This document shows positions 7,350-13,445 of a stretch of DNA of 15,810 nt, one piece after another. The notes beneath the pieces were generated by a model, which was not told where the DNA came from, did no database searches, and was given only the letters and a program-made list of their open reading frames with translations. Source of the stretch: Rickettsiales bacterium (GTDB taxonomy: Bacteria > Pseudomonadota > Alphaproteobacteria > Rickettsiales > UBA3002); assembly GCA_947441895.1 (NCBI GenBank), contig CANEUT010000018.1, positions 1 to 15,810 of the forward strand, read 5' to 3'. The position numbers and the translations under genes were made by a program. Position 1 is the first letter of the stretch, and each line of letters opens with the position of its first letter.

Positions 7350-8123
7350 TTACATGCCCAATTTCATAATAATATGGCAGCTGACAGTAGTGTTGTCGAG
7401 TGCATAAGCTGTTGTACTTGTTGCGCATGTTGCTGTTTGATAGCTCATGATTCCCCCAGATCCTGGCTTGCCATCGTCAATTTTAGTGTCGACATTCCAA
7501 GCTTCTTCTGGCTTCAGCGCTGCCGTATCTCCCCACGCGCCATTCTGGAGCCCGAATTGAATGACGTTTCCATAGTCAGAGGCAAACCAAGAGGCGTTAC
7601 CCGCATCTGTGCCACGCACAATGGTAAATACGCTATTGGCAATTCTACCCCTTGGGACGTTTGTGCCGCCGATGATAGAAAGAGCTGCGGCGTTACTGTA
7701 AACCCCCGTATAGCGACCCGATATCAGCCCCGCATTTGCTAAATGCTGCCAAGCGCGGTACGTTTCTTTATAATCGCCATTGCCCTCAATAAAATGAGAA
7801 ATATTTCCATTGTTATTTCCGTTGCAGGTTTCCATTCCTATAGCTGGGGTGGTTTGGTCGCCAGGGCAGGTTGCTGCTGTTGGCCAATAATCGGTGGCAT
7901 CAGGCAAGTCACCCGGCAATCCACCATATTGGTCTTTAAACTGAATGACGGCGCTCTTATATTGGTCCAGATCGGCAAGAATGCTGCGTACTGCTGCGGT
8001 GCGAATAAGGCTTTGTCCGGCCAAAATTCCGCCGATCAACAGTCCAATAATGACAATCACTATCGAAAGTTCGATAAGGGTAAAGCCATGAACGGAACTG
8101 TTCGTTGACGCTTTATTTTGCAT
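7350..8123 (-). CDS. Prepilin-type N-terminal methylation domain protein (pilin or pseudopilin-like)
   Basis: This 257-residue protein has a short leader ending Gly13, then FTLIELSIVIVIIGLLIGG with Glu at mature position +5. It should be cut and methylated by prepilin peptidase. The region after the helix (AVIQFKDQYGGLPGD) matches the region where the prepilin gene at 1-1552 is frameshifted. The C-terminal third has EEAWNVDTKIDDGKPGSG, a signature shared with that gene and probably a turn or metal-binding loop. It then has two cysteines that could form a disulfide, and ends at KLGM without TSP1 repeats. The ATG at 8123 is preferred because GGTGGG lies eight bases upstream; a GTG three codons earlier is possible. 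It stands alone, convergent with clpX and divergent from lon, with no pilus assembly genes nearby. Confidence 0.85.
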   Translation of the reverse strand: MQNKASTNSSVHGFTLIELSIVIVIIGLLIGGILAGQSLIRTAAVRSILADLDQYKSAVIQFKDQYGGLPGDLPDATDYWPTAATCPGDQTTPAIGMETCNGNNNGNISHFIEGNGDYKETYRAWQHLANAGLISGRYTGVYSNAAALSIIGGTNVPRGRIANSVFTIVRGTDAGNASWFASDYGNVIQFGLQNGAWGDTAALKPEEAWNVDTKIDDGKPGSGGIMSYQTATCATSTTAYALDNTTVSCHIIMKLGM

Positions 8124-8268
8124 AAAAATCACCCACCACTTTTATTAATATACGCTAAAAAAAGAAATCGCGACATAGATGCCTGACTTTAATGGCCAGC
8201 CAGTTTTTAAGGGCATGTAAAGCAAAAGAAACAAAAATTACTAGCGGTGTACTCTTTAAAATCATTCC

Positions 8269-8297
8269 TTGCGAACTATATGACTTAAACATAGCAT
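8269..8297 (+). promoter_or_regulatory. Possible lon promoter
   Basis: TTGCGA (8269-8274) and TAGCAT (8292-8297) are 17 bases apart in the A/T-rich gap upstream of lon, each matching four of six sigma-70 bases. The CTTGCG start also resembles the -35 of heat-shock promoters, and lon is commonly heat-induced, but the -10 is not convincing for that class. Confidence 0.3.
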
Positions 8298-8341
8298 CGT
8301 TCAATATATAGTTTCATTTCCCCGATTTTTCTGAGGTTTCC

Positions 8342-10747
8342 ATGAGCGACTTATCACCCCAAACTTTACCTGTATTACCGCTGCGCGATATTGTCGTGTT
8401 TCCGGGCATGGTAGTTCCCTTGTTTGTGGGCCGTGAAAAATCGGTGAAAGCCTTGGAATCGGTGGTGAAGGGCAATAATAAAATTCTCCTCGTCAGCCAG
8501 AAAAATGGCTCGCAAGATATTCCAACACGCGAAGATTTATACCTGGTGGGTACCATTGCCACCGTGCTGCAATTGCTGCGCCTGCCCGATGGCACAGTGA
8601 AGGTTTTGGTGGAAGGTGTTGCACGCGCAAAAGTGAATGGATTCAATGAGAACGATGAGTTTTATGAAGTAGTAGCTGAGGAGTATGAAGAGGCTGCGGG
8701 CGACCCGGTTGAAACCGAAGCCATGTTCCGTTCGGTGATTTCGAAGTTCGAAGAATATGTGAAACTGAACAAAAAAATTCAGCCCGAGACCATGGGCGCA
8801 GTCAGCAAAATTACGTCGCCATCCATTTTGGCTGACACGGTGGCGGCGCACATGTCCATCGACATTCCGGCGAAGCAGGAAATTCTGGAAATCATCAAAA
8901 TCGCAGACCGTTTGGAGCATGTTTATTCGCTCATGGAATCAGAAATTGGTGTGCTGAACACCGAAAAGCGCATCCGTAGTCGCGTGAAACGCCAAATGGA
9001 GAAAACCCAGCGCGAATATTACCTGAACGAGCAGCTGAAAGCGATTCAGAAAGAATTGGGCGAGCTGGACGAGGGGCGCGATGAAACCAGCGAACTGGAA
9101 GATAAAATTAAAAACACCAAGCTGAGCAAAGAGGCGCGCGAGAAGTGCGAATCGGAGCTGAAAAAGCTGCGCAACATGAGCAGTATGTCGGCGGAAGCAT
9201 CGGTTATTCGTAACTACCTTGACTGGATCACTTCGATTCCGTGGAAGAAATATAGTAAGGTGAAACGCGATTTGGATGCGGCCGAAAAAGTGCTCGACCA
9301 CGACCATTCGGGCCTTGAGAAAGTGAAAGAACGCATTTTGGAATATCTGGCGGTGCAGGCGCGCACGAAGTCGATCAAGGGCCCCATTTTGTGCCTGGTT
9401 GGCCCTCCTGGCGTGGGTAAAACATCGCTGGCGCGTTCTATCGCCAAAGCCACGGGCCGCAACTACATTAAAATTTCGCTGGGCGGCGTGCGCGATGAAT
9501 CAGAAATTCGTGGTCATCGTCGCACCTATATCGGGTCGATGCCGGGCAAACTGATTCAGAGCATGAAAAAATCAAAAACCAATAATCCGCTGTTTCTGCT
9601 CGATGAGATTGATAAAATGGGCAATGATTTCCGCGGTGATCCCGCGGCGGCGCTGCTCGAGGTTTTGGATCCCGAGCAAAATAAAAACTTCAACGATCAC
9701 TATCTGGAAGTCGATTATGATTTGTCGGACGTGATGTTTATCACCACCGCCAACTCGCTGAACATGCCGCGTCCGTTGCTTGACCGTATGGAAGTGATTC
9801 GTCTTTCGGGCTATACCGAAGATGAAAAAGTGGCGATTGCGATTGATCACCTCATTCCGAAACAGCTGAAAGAACATGGGCTGAGTAACAAGGAATTACA
9901 GATTTCAGAAGATGCTCTGCGCGATACGATTCGCTATTACACGCGTGAGGCGGGGGTACGGAATTTAGAGCGCGAAATTGCCAAAATTACCCGCAAATCG
10001 GTCAAAGAAATTGTGATGAAGAAAAAAGAAAAAATCACGGTGACCCGCAAAAATGTTGGTAAATTTCTGGGTGTGCGCAAAACCAGCTATGGTGAAGCCG
10101 AGAAGAGCGATCAGGTCGGTGTTACCACCGGTCTGGCATGGACAGAAACCGGCGGAGATCTGCTGGTGGTTGAATCGGTCGTCATGCCGGGTCGTGGTAA
10201 GTTTACCGTGACGGGTAAATTGGGCGATGTGATGAAAGAATCGGTGGAGGCTGCCGCAAGTTATGTGCGCAGCCGTGCGCTTGATTTTGGCATTAAGCCT
10301 CCTGTTTTCCGCACCAAAGACATTCACGTGCACGTACCTGATGGCGCAACACCGAAAGATGGCCCATCAGCCGGTATTGCCATGTGCACCACTATTGTTT
10401 CGGTGCTTACCGGCATTCCCGTGAAAAAGAATGTGGCCATGACCGGCGAGGTAACGCTTCGCGGTCGGGTAACGGCGATTGGTGGCTTGAAAGAGAAGCT
10501 GCTGGCGGCGTTGCGCGGCGGCATTACCACGGTTCTGATTCCGCAAGAGAACGTAAAAGATTTGGAAGAAATTCCCGATAATGTGAAAAAACTTCTCACC
10601 ATTATTCCGGTGGAACATGTCGACCAGGTGCTGGAGCATGCACTTGTCGAACTGCCAAAGCCCATAAAAGATTGGGTTGAGGTAGAAGATGAAACTGTTT
10701 TGAAGGCCGGAAAAGAAGAAGACGAAGATGGAATACGTCGTCACTAA
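8342..10747 (+). CDS. lon: ATP-dependent protease La (Lon)
   Basis: This 801-residue protein has the full LonA architecture. The N-terminal substrate-binding domain begins with LPVLPLRDIVVFPGMVVPL (about 9-200). A long helical coiled segment follows (about 200-310, rich in KRQMEKTQREYYLNEQ). The AAA+ module has Walker A GPPGVGKT at 354-361 and Walker B LLDEID ending near 424. The C-terminal protease domain has Ser676 in PKDGPSAG and the catalytic Lys719 in GGLKEK. It degrades misfolded proteins and short-lived regulators in the cytosol. A GAGG site lies before the ATG. The last ten residues are acidic (EEDEDG). It follows clpX in the usual direction but is separated from it by a nuclease cassette and an opposing prepilin gene, so it must have its own promoter. 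Confidence 0.98.
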   Translation: MSDLSPQTLPVLPLRDIVVFPGMVVPLFVGREKSVKALESVVKGNNKILLVSQKNGSQDIPTREDLYLVGTIATVLQLLRLPDGTVKVLVEGVARAKVNGFNENDEFYEVVAEEYEEAAGDPVETEAMFRSVISKFEEYVKLNKKIQPETMGAVSKITSPSILADTVAAHMSIDIPAKQEILEIIKIADRLEHVYSLMESEIGVLNTEKRIRSRVKRQMEKTQREYYLNEQLKAIQKELGELDEGRDETSELEDKIKNTKLSKEAREKCESELKKLRNMSSMSAEASVIRNYLDWITSIPWKKYSKVKRDLDAAEKVLDHDHSGLEKVKERILEYLAVQARTKSIKGPILCLVGPPGVGKTSLARSIAKATGRNYIKISLGGVRDESEIRGHRRTYIGSMPGKLIQSMKKSKTNNPLFLLDEIDKMGNDFRGDPAAALLEVLDPEQNKNFNDHYLEVDYDLSDVMFITTANSLNMPRPLLDRMEVIRLSGYTEDEKVAIAIDHLIPKQLKEHGLSNKELQISEDALRDTIRYYTREAGVRNLEREIAKITRKSVKEIVMKKKEKITVTRKNVGKFLGVRKTSYGEAEKSDQVGVTTGLAWTETGGDLLVVESVVMPGRGKFTVTGKLGDVMKESVEAAASYVRSRALDFGIKPPVFRTKDIHVHVPDGATPKDGPSAGIAMCTTIVSVLTGIPVKKNVAMTGEVTLRGRVTAIGGLKEKLLAALRGGITTVLIPQENVKDLEEIPDNVKKLLTIIPVEHVDQVLEHALVELPKPIKDWVEVEDETVLKAGKEEDEDGIRRH

Positions 10748-11028
10748 ATAAACGATGGCTTATTTTATTGCGCTAAGCAGAACGTCGAAAATTTATGAAT
10801 AGACCGGTCCGTATGAGAGTGCGTGCGGCTGGGCTTTATATGCGGTCATTTTTAAATGATTAACAAAGAAAACCAATAAATAAGAATTATCTAAAATGAG
10901 TGCTTGATCAACTTTGTTACAATGACGTAGTCAAGTGAATTTCCTTTATTATTTCCTCTTGCAATAGAATTTTTGATAGGTACTCATCCTTCCGAAAACA
11001 TTAAAACAAACGGGACAGGGATTAATAT
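10748..11028. other. Intergenic region between lon and the ArsR-type gene
   Basis: I see no gene here. An hupB gene, often found after lon in this class, is absent. The stretch is A/T-rich and has an 8-bp palindrome GACCGGTC (10802-10809) and a weak TCATTT/AAATGA inverted repeat (10846-10859). No clear terminator for lon was found. The regulator's promoter should lie here but no box stood out. Confidence 0.4.
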
Positions 11029-11364
11029 ATGTTTAAGGATACAGCCCATCTGCGCAAAGCTTCCCAATCACTAAAAGTGCTTGGAAACTTTTATCGCCTG
11101 CAAATTGTGACGCTGTTGTTGAATGGCGAGAAAAATGTTTCTGAGCTTAACGAAAGCGTGAAAGTAAGCCAGCCGGCATTGTCGCAGCATCTTTCAAAAT
11201 TGCGCCGTGAAGGTATTTTGGGTGCTCGCCGTGAGCAACGCCAGATTTTTTATTACCTCAACAACCCGCATGTGATTCGCGTGTTGGGCGTGGTGGGCGA
11301 AATGACCACTGCCATGGAGCCCTCGGCGCCTAAAACACCGCTTTCTTCAGCAAATAATTCCTAA
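11029..11364 (+). CDS. ArsR/SmtB-family winged-helix transcriptional regulator
   Basis: This 111-residue protein has the ArsR fold: an N-terminal helix with ASQSLKVLGNFYRLQIVTLL, a turn at KNVSELNE, the recognition helix SQPALSQHLSKLRREG (about 47-62) and a beta wing GARREQRQIFYYL. Family members are dimeric repressors released by metals, redox change or small molecules. This one contains no cysteine at all, so it lacks the usual thiolate metal site and the disulfide switch seen in BigR-type sensors. The inducer must be different or absent. The tail after residue 95 is Pro/Ser-rich and probably disordered. A GACAGGGA ribosome site precedes the ATG. It faces the minus-strand gene ending at 11382, with 17 bases between stops, so no regulated operon is obvious. 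Confidence 0.88.
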   Translation: MFKDTAHLRKASQSLKVLGNFYRLQIVTLLLNGEKNVSELNESVKVSQPALSQHLSKLRREGILGARREQRQIFYYLNNPHVIRVLGVVGEMTTAMEPSAPKTPLSSANNS

Positions 11365-11381
11365 TGATGAGCTAAGAGTTT

Positions 11382-11705
11382 CTAGCGTTTGCGGTCTTGC
11401 GGCTTGCTTTTATCAACCACGGTGGCCTGATAGGTCTCTTTGCCTTTTAGCACCTGTGTTGCCAGCAAACGGAAGAGGGCAGCAAGCTTTTTGCGGCCTG
11501 CTAGGGTGCTGGTGTCGATATTGTCAAACTCGCTGATATCGATGACATCGATACCCATTTTTAAAAAATATTCTTTGGGATTGCTGATAATTTCTTCAGC
11601 CAGCGCATAAAAATAATCAGCCAATTGCTCGGCTGTCATTTGGTCCAGTTCATCGAGCAGTGGCGGCTTGCCGTCAGTGGAGGGGGGTTTGTTCGGCGGC
11701 GCCAT
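11382..11705 (-). CDS. Hypothetical protein (last gene of a three-gene minus-strand cluster)
   Basis: I do not recognise this protein. From the ATG at 11705 it has 107 residues: a Pro-rich start (MAPPNKPPSTDGKPP), an acidic helical middle (TAEQLADYFYALAEEI), the segment MGIDVIDISEFDNIDTS, and a basic C-terminus ending QDRKR. There is no signal peptide or membrane segment, so it is probably cytosolic. The start was chosen because AGGGAG lies nine bases upstream; longer in-frame starts up to 11747 have no such site. It overlaps the end of the preceding gene by 32 bases, which suggests translational coupling. Confidence 0.65.
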   Translation of the reverse strand: MAPPNKPPSTDGKPPLLDELDQMTAEQLADYFYALAEEIISNPKEYFLKMGIDVIDISEFDNIDTSTLAGRKKLAALFRLLATQVLKGKETYQATVVDKSKPQDRKR

Positions 11706-12042
11706 GGGCGTCATCTCCCTCATCATCAATCGCTTGTTGCATGGCAAGTGCCATCATTTCTTCGAATTTGGCAAAACCCAGAAAGGCCACGCCCGCTTGC
11801 AAATGATCCATGGAATCTTGGCTGAGGTTTTCATTCACCCATTTTACCCGGTTGCTGGGCCGATCAGCCGCAATATAAGCGAAATAATTGAAGAATTTGT
11901 TGCCCGGAAAATCAAACTTCAGTTTGCGATTTTCCACTTCAATGGTGAAGGACCCGATGATTTGACCGTTCTTGAAGACATGGGTGGTATTGCCCTGTTC
12001 TTCGATGTTAATGCCAAATTGTTCGTAACGTGGACGTTCCAT
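11674..12042 (-). CDS. Hypothetical protein (middle gene of the cluster)
   Basis: This 122-residue protein is not recognised. The N-terminal half alternates short hydrophobic and polar stretches (THVFKNGQIIGSFTIEVENRKLKFDF), as in a small beta-rich domain. Aromatic residues follow (FFNYFAYIAADRPSNRVKWV), then a helical part (KFEEMMALAMQQAIDD) and an acidic, low-complexity end. It has no signal peptide, no membrane helix and no cysteine. It overlaps the next gene by 32 bases. The ribosome site before the ATG is weak. Gene overlap and the sustained open frame make it more likely real than not. Confidence 0.65.
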   Translation of the reverse strand: MERPRYEQFGINIEEQGNTTHVFKNGQIIGSFTIEVENRKLKFDFPGNKFFNYFAYIAADRPSNRVKWVNENLSQDSMDHLQAGVAFLGFAKFEEMMALAMQQAIDDEGDDAHGAAEQTPLH

Positions 12043-12098
12043 GCAGTGGTTCTACACGCCACAGAACATGGTTTCAACGAAAAACAAAGGTTTATGGC

Positions 12099-12374
12099 TT
12101 AGCTGGCTGAGTTAACGCTGATGCGCGTTGCAGTAAGAATTACCTCACCAAATTTTGGTGAGAAAAGTTTGCTCAGCACCATGCGTTTAATGGAGCCTTC
12201 AAAATTGCGTAAATTTTCGCCCACCAGGCGTGTGTTCACCATAATTGCCTCCAGCCCCCCATCCGCCATGGGATTGCTGCACAGAGCGAAACCATCATCG
12301 CGCAGGTCGATATAATCGTGCGGGTTAAACATGGAATGGCTGCTTAAGTGATAATGTTCATGGGATGTGTACAT
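12099..12374 (-). CDS. Hypothetical protein (first gene of the cluster)
   Basis: This 91-residue protein is not recognised. It begins with a His/Ser/Tyr-rich stretch, then FNPHDYIDLRDDGFALCSNPMADGGLEAIMVNTRLVGENLRNFEGSIKRMV, which looks like a compact alpha/beta domain. A second ATG at 12332 (MFNPHDY) could be the true start, giving 77 residues, since neither start has a clear ribosome site. It lies 56 bases upstream of the next minus-strand gene. A 13-bp inverted repeat sits 25 bases upstream of its start at 12400-12412 and may be part of its control region. Confidence 0.55.
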   Translation of the reverse strand: MYTSHEHYHLSSHSMFNPHDYIDLRDDGFALCSNPMADGGLEAIMVNTRLVGENLRNFEGSIKRMVLSKLFSPKFGEVILTATRISVNSAS

Positions 12375-12399
12375 AGCATCAGCATAGCCAATTTCACAA

Positions 12400-12412
12400 G
12401 TAACAGTGTTAC
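12400..12412. promoter_or_regulatory. Short inverted repeat upstream of the hypothetical gene cluster
   Basis: GTAAC and GTTAC form perfect 5-bp arms around AGT. Placed 25 bases before a gene start, this could be an operator for a dimeric regulator, but its length could also arise by chance. Confidence 0.25.
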
Positions 12413-12431
12413 ATTTCTATGAAATCTCAAT

Positions 12432-12582
12432 CATGGCAGTGGATGTGGATAAGTTTCACGCATAGCTGCCATGCATAAACTGCAATTCTCATTCGGTCAC
12501 TGATATGCGCTTATTCCCTCAGGAACGTTGATTTATGTCTCGCCATTTGCCCCCGCCTCGGCCGACGAAGCGGGGGCTTTTT
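12432..12582 (+). ncRNA. Candidate small RNA ending at a strong terminator
   Basis: The plus strand here has a terminator without a gene in front of it. About 75 bases earlier, CATGGCAG (12432-12439) pairs with CTGCCATG (12466-12473), with a possible inner GTG/CAC pairing. A short unstructured stretch follows, then the terminator hairpin. This layout suits a roughly 150-base small RNA transcribed away from the hypothetical cluster. It matches no RNA family I know; 6S, SRP, tmRNA and RNase P motifs are absent. A 17-codon reading frame starting at 12535 runs through the terminator stem and is probably accidental. Confidence 0.25.
12549..12582 (+). terminator. Strong rho-independent terminator with no protein gene upstream
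   Basis: GCCCCCGC (12549-12556) pairs perfectly with GCGGGGGC (12570-12577), with a 13-base loop, followed by five T residues. On the minus strand the stem is not followed by T, so it works only for plus-strand transcripts. The nearest plus-strand protein gene ends more than 1 kb earlier. Confidence 0.8.
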
Positions 12583-12607
12583 ATTAAGGCGTTGCGATAG
12601 TTTTTCT

Positions 12608-12701
12608 AGGGGCGATTGCGTTGTTGCTTGAGTGCTCAGTCAGTTATGTAGCGCTGCTACACGCCTTCCTTGCGCGCACAAGCGCCTAGCACTCGCCTCC
12701 T
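12608..12701. other. Structured non-coding segment with a possible branched fold
   Basis: GAGTGCT (12630-12636) can pair with AGCACTC (12688-12694), and outside it AGG-GGCGA (12608-12615) can pair with the run at 12693-12701, though these two stems compete at the edge. Inside are the hairpin GTAGC-gct-GCTAC (12648-12660) and a weak CTTG/CAAG stem (12669-12682). It lies just past the stop codon of the minus-strand gene at 12732 and may be a 3' structure or a repeat relic. I see no reading frame in it. Confidence 0.3.
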
Positions 12702-12731
12702 ATAAAATTCTATCTCAAAGCCTTACATGGG

Positions 12732-13109
12732 CTACAGATTCTTATCGCCCTTTGAAATCAGCCCGCCAGCTTCGGCAAGTGATTGCGTTTGGCTGAGCTT
12801 AAACCGTGATTCAACTTCTTTTGAGCGGTCAGTTTCCGCGGTGCGGCTGGTTGTTTTTGCTTGGTTCTTAAATAAACCCGATGCGGTTGAAAAAAGGCTG
12901 TTCAAGCCAGAGCTGCCACCTGATTTTCCATCACCCAAAAGACTCTGTAAAAAATCATTACTTTGCGATTGCAACGATTCTGAAAATTGCTGCGTATAGT
13001 TTTTCAGCAGCGATTCTGCCTCTTTGGTGAGGTCTTTAAGAAATTTAACGCGCACCGCGTCACTGGTGTTGCTGCGCGAGCGCGTGCTGGGAAGGTAACG
13101 TTTTGCCAT
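12732..13109 (-). CDS. Hypothetical protein, Ser/Gln-rich
   Basis: I do not recognise this 125-residue protein. It starts basic (AKRYLPSTRSRSN), has a helical region (KFLKDLTKEAESLLKNYTQQFSESLQ), then a Ser/Gly-rich linker (GDGKSGGSSGLNSLFS), and ends in a polar tail. It has no signal peptide, membrane helix or cysteine. The start is well supported by CAGGAGAG before the ATG, which makes the gene credible despite its low-complexity composition. It lies on the helicase strand but is separated from it by a 276-bp hairpin element, so they are unlikely to be tightly co-translated. The composition hints at a flexible, possibly structural or nucleic-acid-associated protein, but nothing in the sequence proves that. 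Confidence 0.7.
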   Translation of the reverse strand: MAKRYLPSTRSRSNTSDAVRVKFLKDLTKEAESLLKNYTQQFSESLQSQSNDFLQSLLGDGKSGGSSGLNSLFSTASGLFKNQAKTTSRTAETDRSKEVESRFKLSQTQSLAEAGGLISKGDKNL

Positions 13110-13169
13110 GAGGCTCTCCTGTTGGGTGAGCCTTTAAAAATGCACGAAACAGGGTTGCCGGGAAGGTGC

Positions 13170-13195
13170 CTAGGCACTGTTAACAAATTCTAAGG
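13170..13195 (+). repeat. Left inverted end of the hairpin element
   Basis: It begins CTAGGCACTGTTAAC. Together with the four bases before it, it also forms a 12-bp perfect palindrome GTGCCTAGGCAC (13167-13178). It matches the right end at 25 of 26 positions. Confidence 0.75.
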
Positions 13196-13419
13196 AGATT
13201 GCGCCATGATGTTTATTTGGCCGAAGAACCAGGGAAATTTCGAGGCGTAGCGGGGTCTACGTCACAGAAATTTACTGCCGTTATTCGGCCAAATAAAACA
13301 TGGCCCTCACGGGTTGCGGCAAAAATCGTCGCTCGCGTCGTTGAAATGGCTTTATGTAGAATGGCTACATCGCAGCCATTTCGCCTAGCGAATCAACGAT
13401 TTTTGCCAGCAACGCAACG

Positions 13420-13445
13420 CCTTGGAATTTGTTAACAGTGCCTAG
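13420..13445 (-). repeat. Right inverted end of the hairpin element
   Basis: Reverse complement of 13170-13195 with one mismatch near its inner edge. Its outer CTAG contains the TAG stop codon of the helicase read on the minus strand. Confidence 0.75.

Larger units (their letters stand above)
13170..13445. mobile_element. MITE-like element with inverted ends and two internal hairpins
   Basis: The 26 bases at 13170-13195 reappear inverted at 13420-13445 with one mismatch. CTAG stands at both outer edges and may be a duplicated target, leaving 22-bp ends. Inside are two large hairpins. The first has arms 13203-13225 and 13284-13304 (ATTTGGCCGAA in common, one 2-base indel) and inner stems 13235-13250 with 13257-13273. 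The second has arms 13313-13329 and 13396-13413 (GGCAAAAATCGT in common) and inner stems 13343-13359 with 13365-13382. No protein gene of useful length lies inside. The design fits a non-autonomous transposon, or a dispersed palindromic repeat. The right end covers the stop codon of the DEAD-box helicase gene. The transposase family is not identifiable. Confidence 0.65.

Noticed and set aside
7743..8108. A 121-codon plus-strand frame inside the second prepilin region
   Set aside because: It is antisense to the clear prepilin gene, whose N-terminal methylation motif and ribosome site are on the minus strand.
12535..12588. A tiny frame (about 17 codons) beginning after CAGGAACG
   Set aside because: It runs directly through the stem and T-run of a strong terminator, so it would rarely be transcribed whole.
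12630..12694. CIRCE heat-shock operator, because GAGTGCT and AGCACTC occur as an inverted pair
   Set aside because: In CIRCE the order is AGCACTC, nine bases, GAGTGCT. Here the order is reversed and the spacing is 51 bases, and no chaperone gene follows.
12608..12701. Integron attC site, because of the folded, imperfect palindromic shape
   Set aside because: The conserved core site sequences at the ends are missing, and there is no integrase or cassette array in the window.
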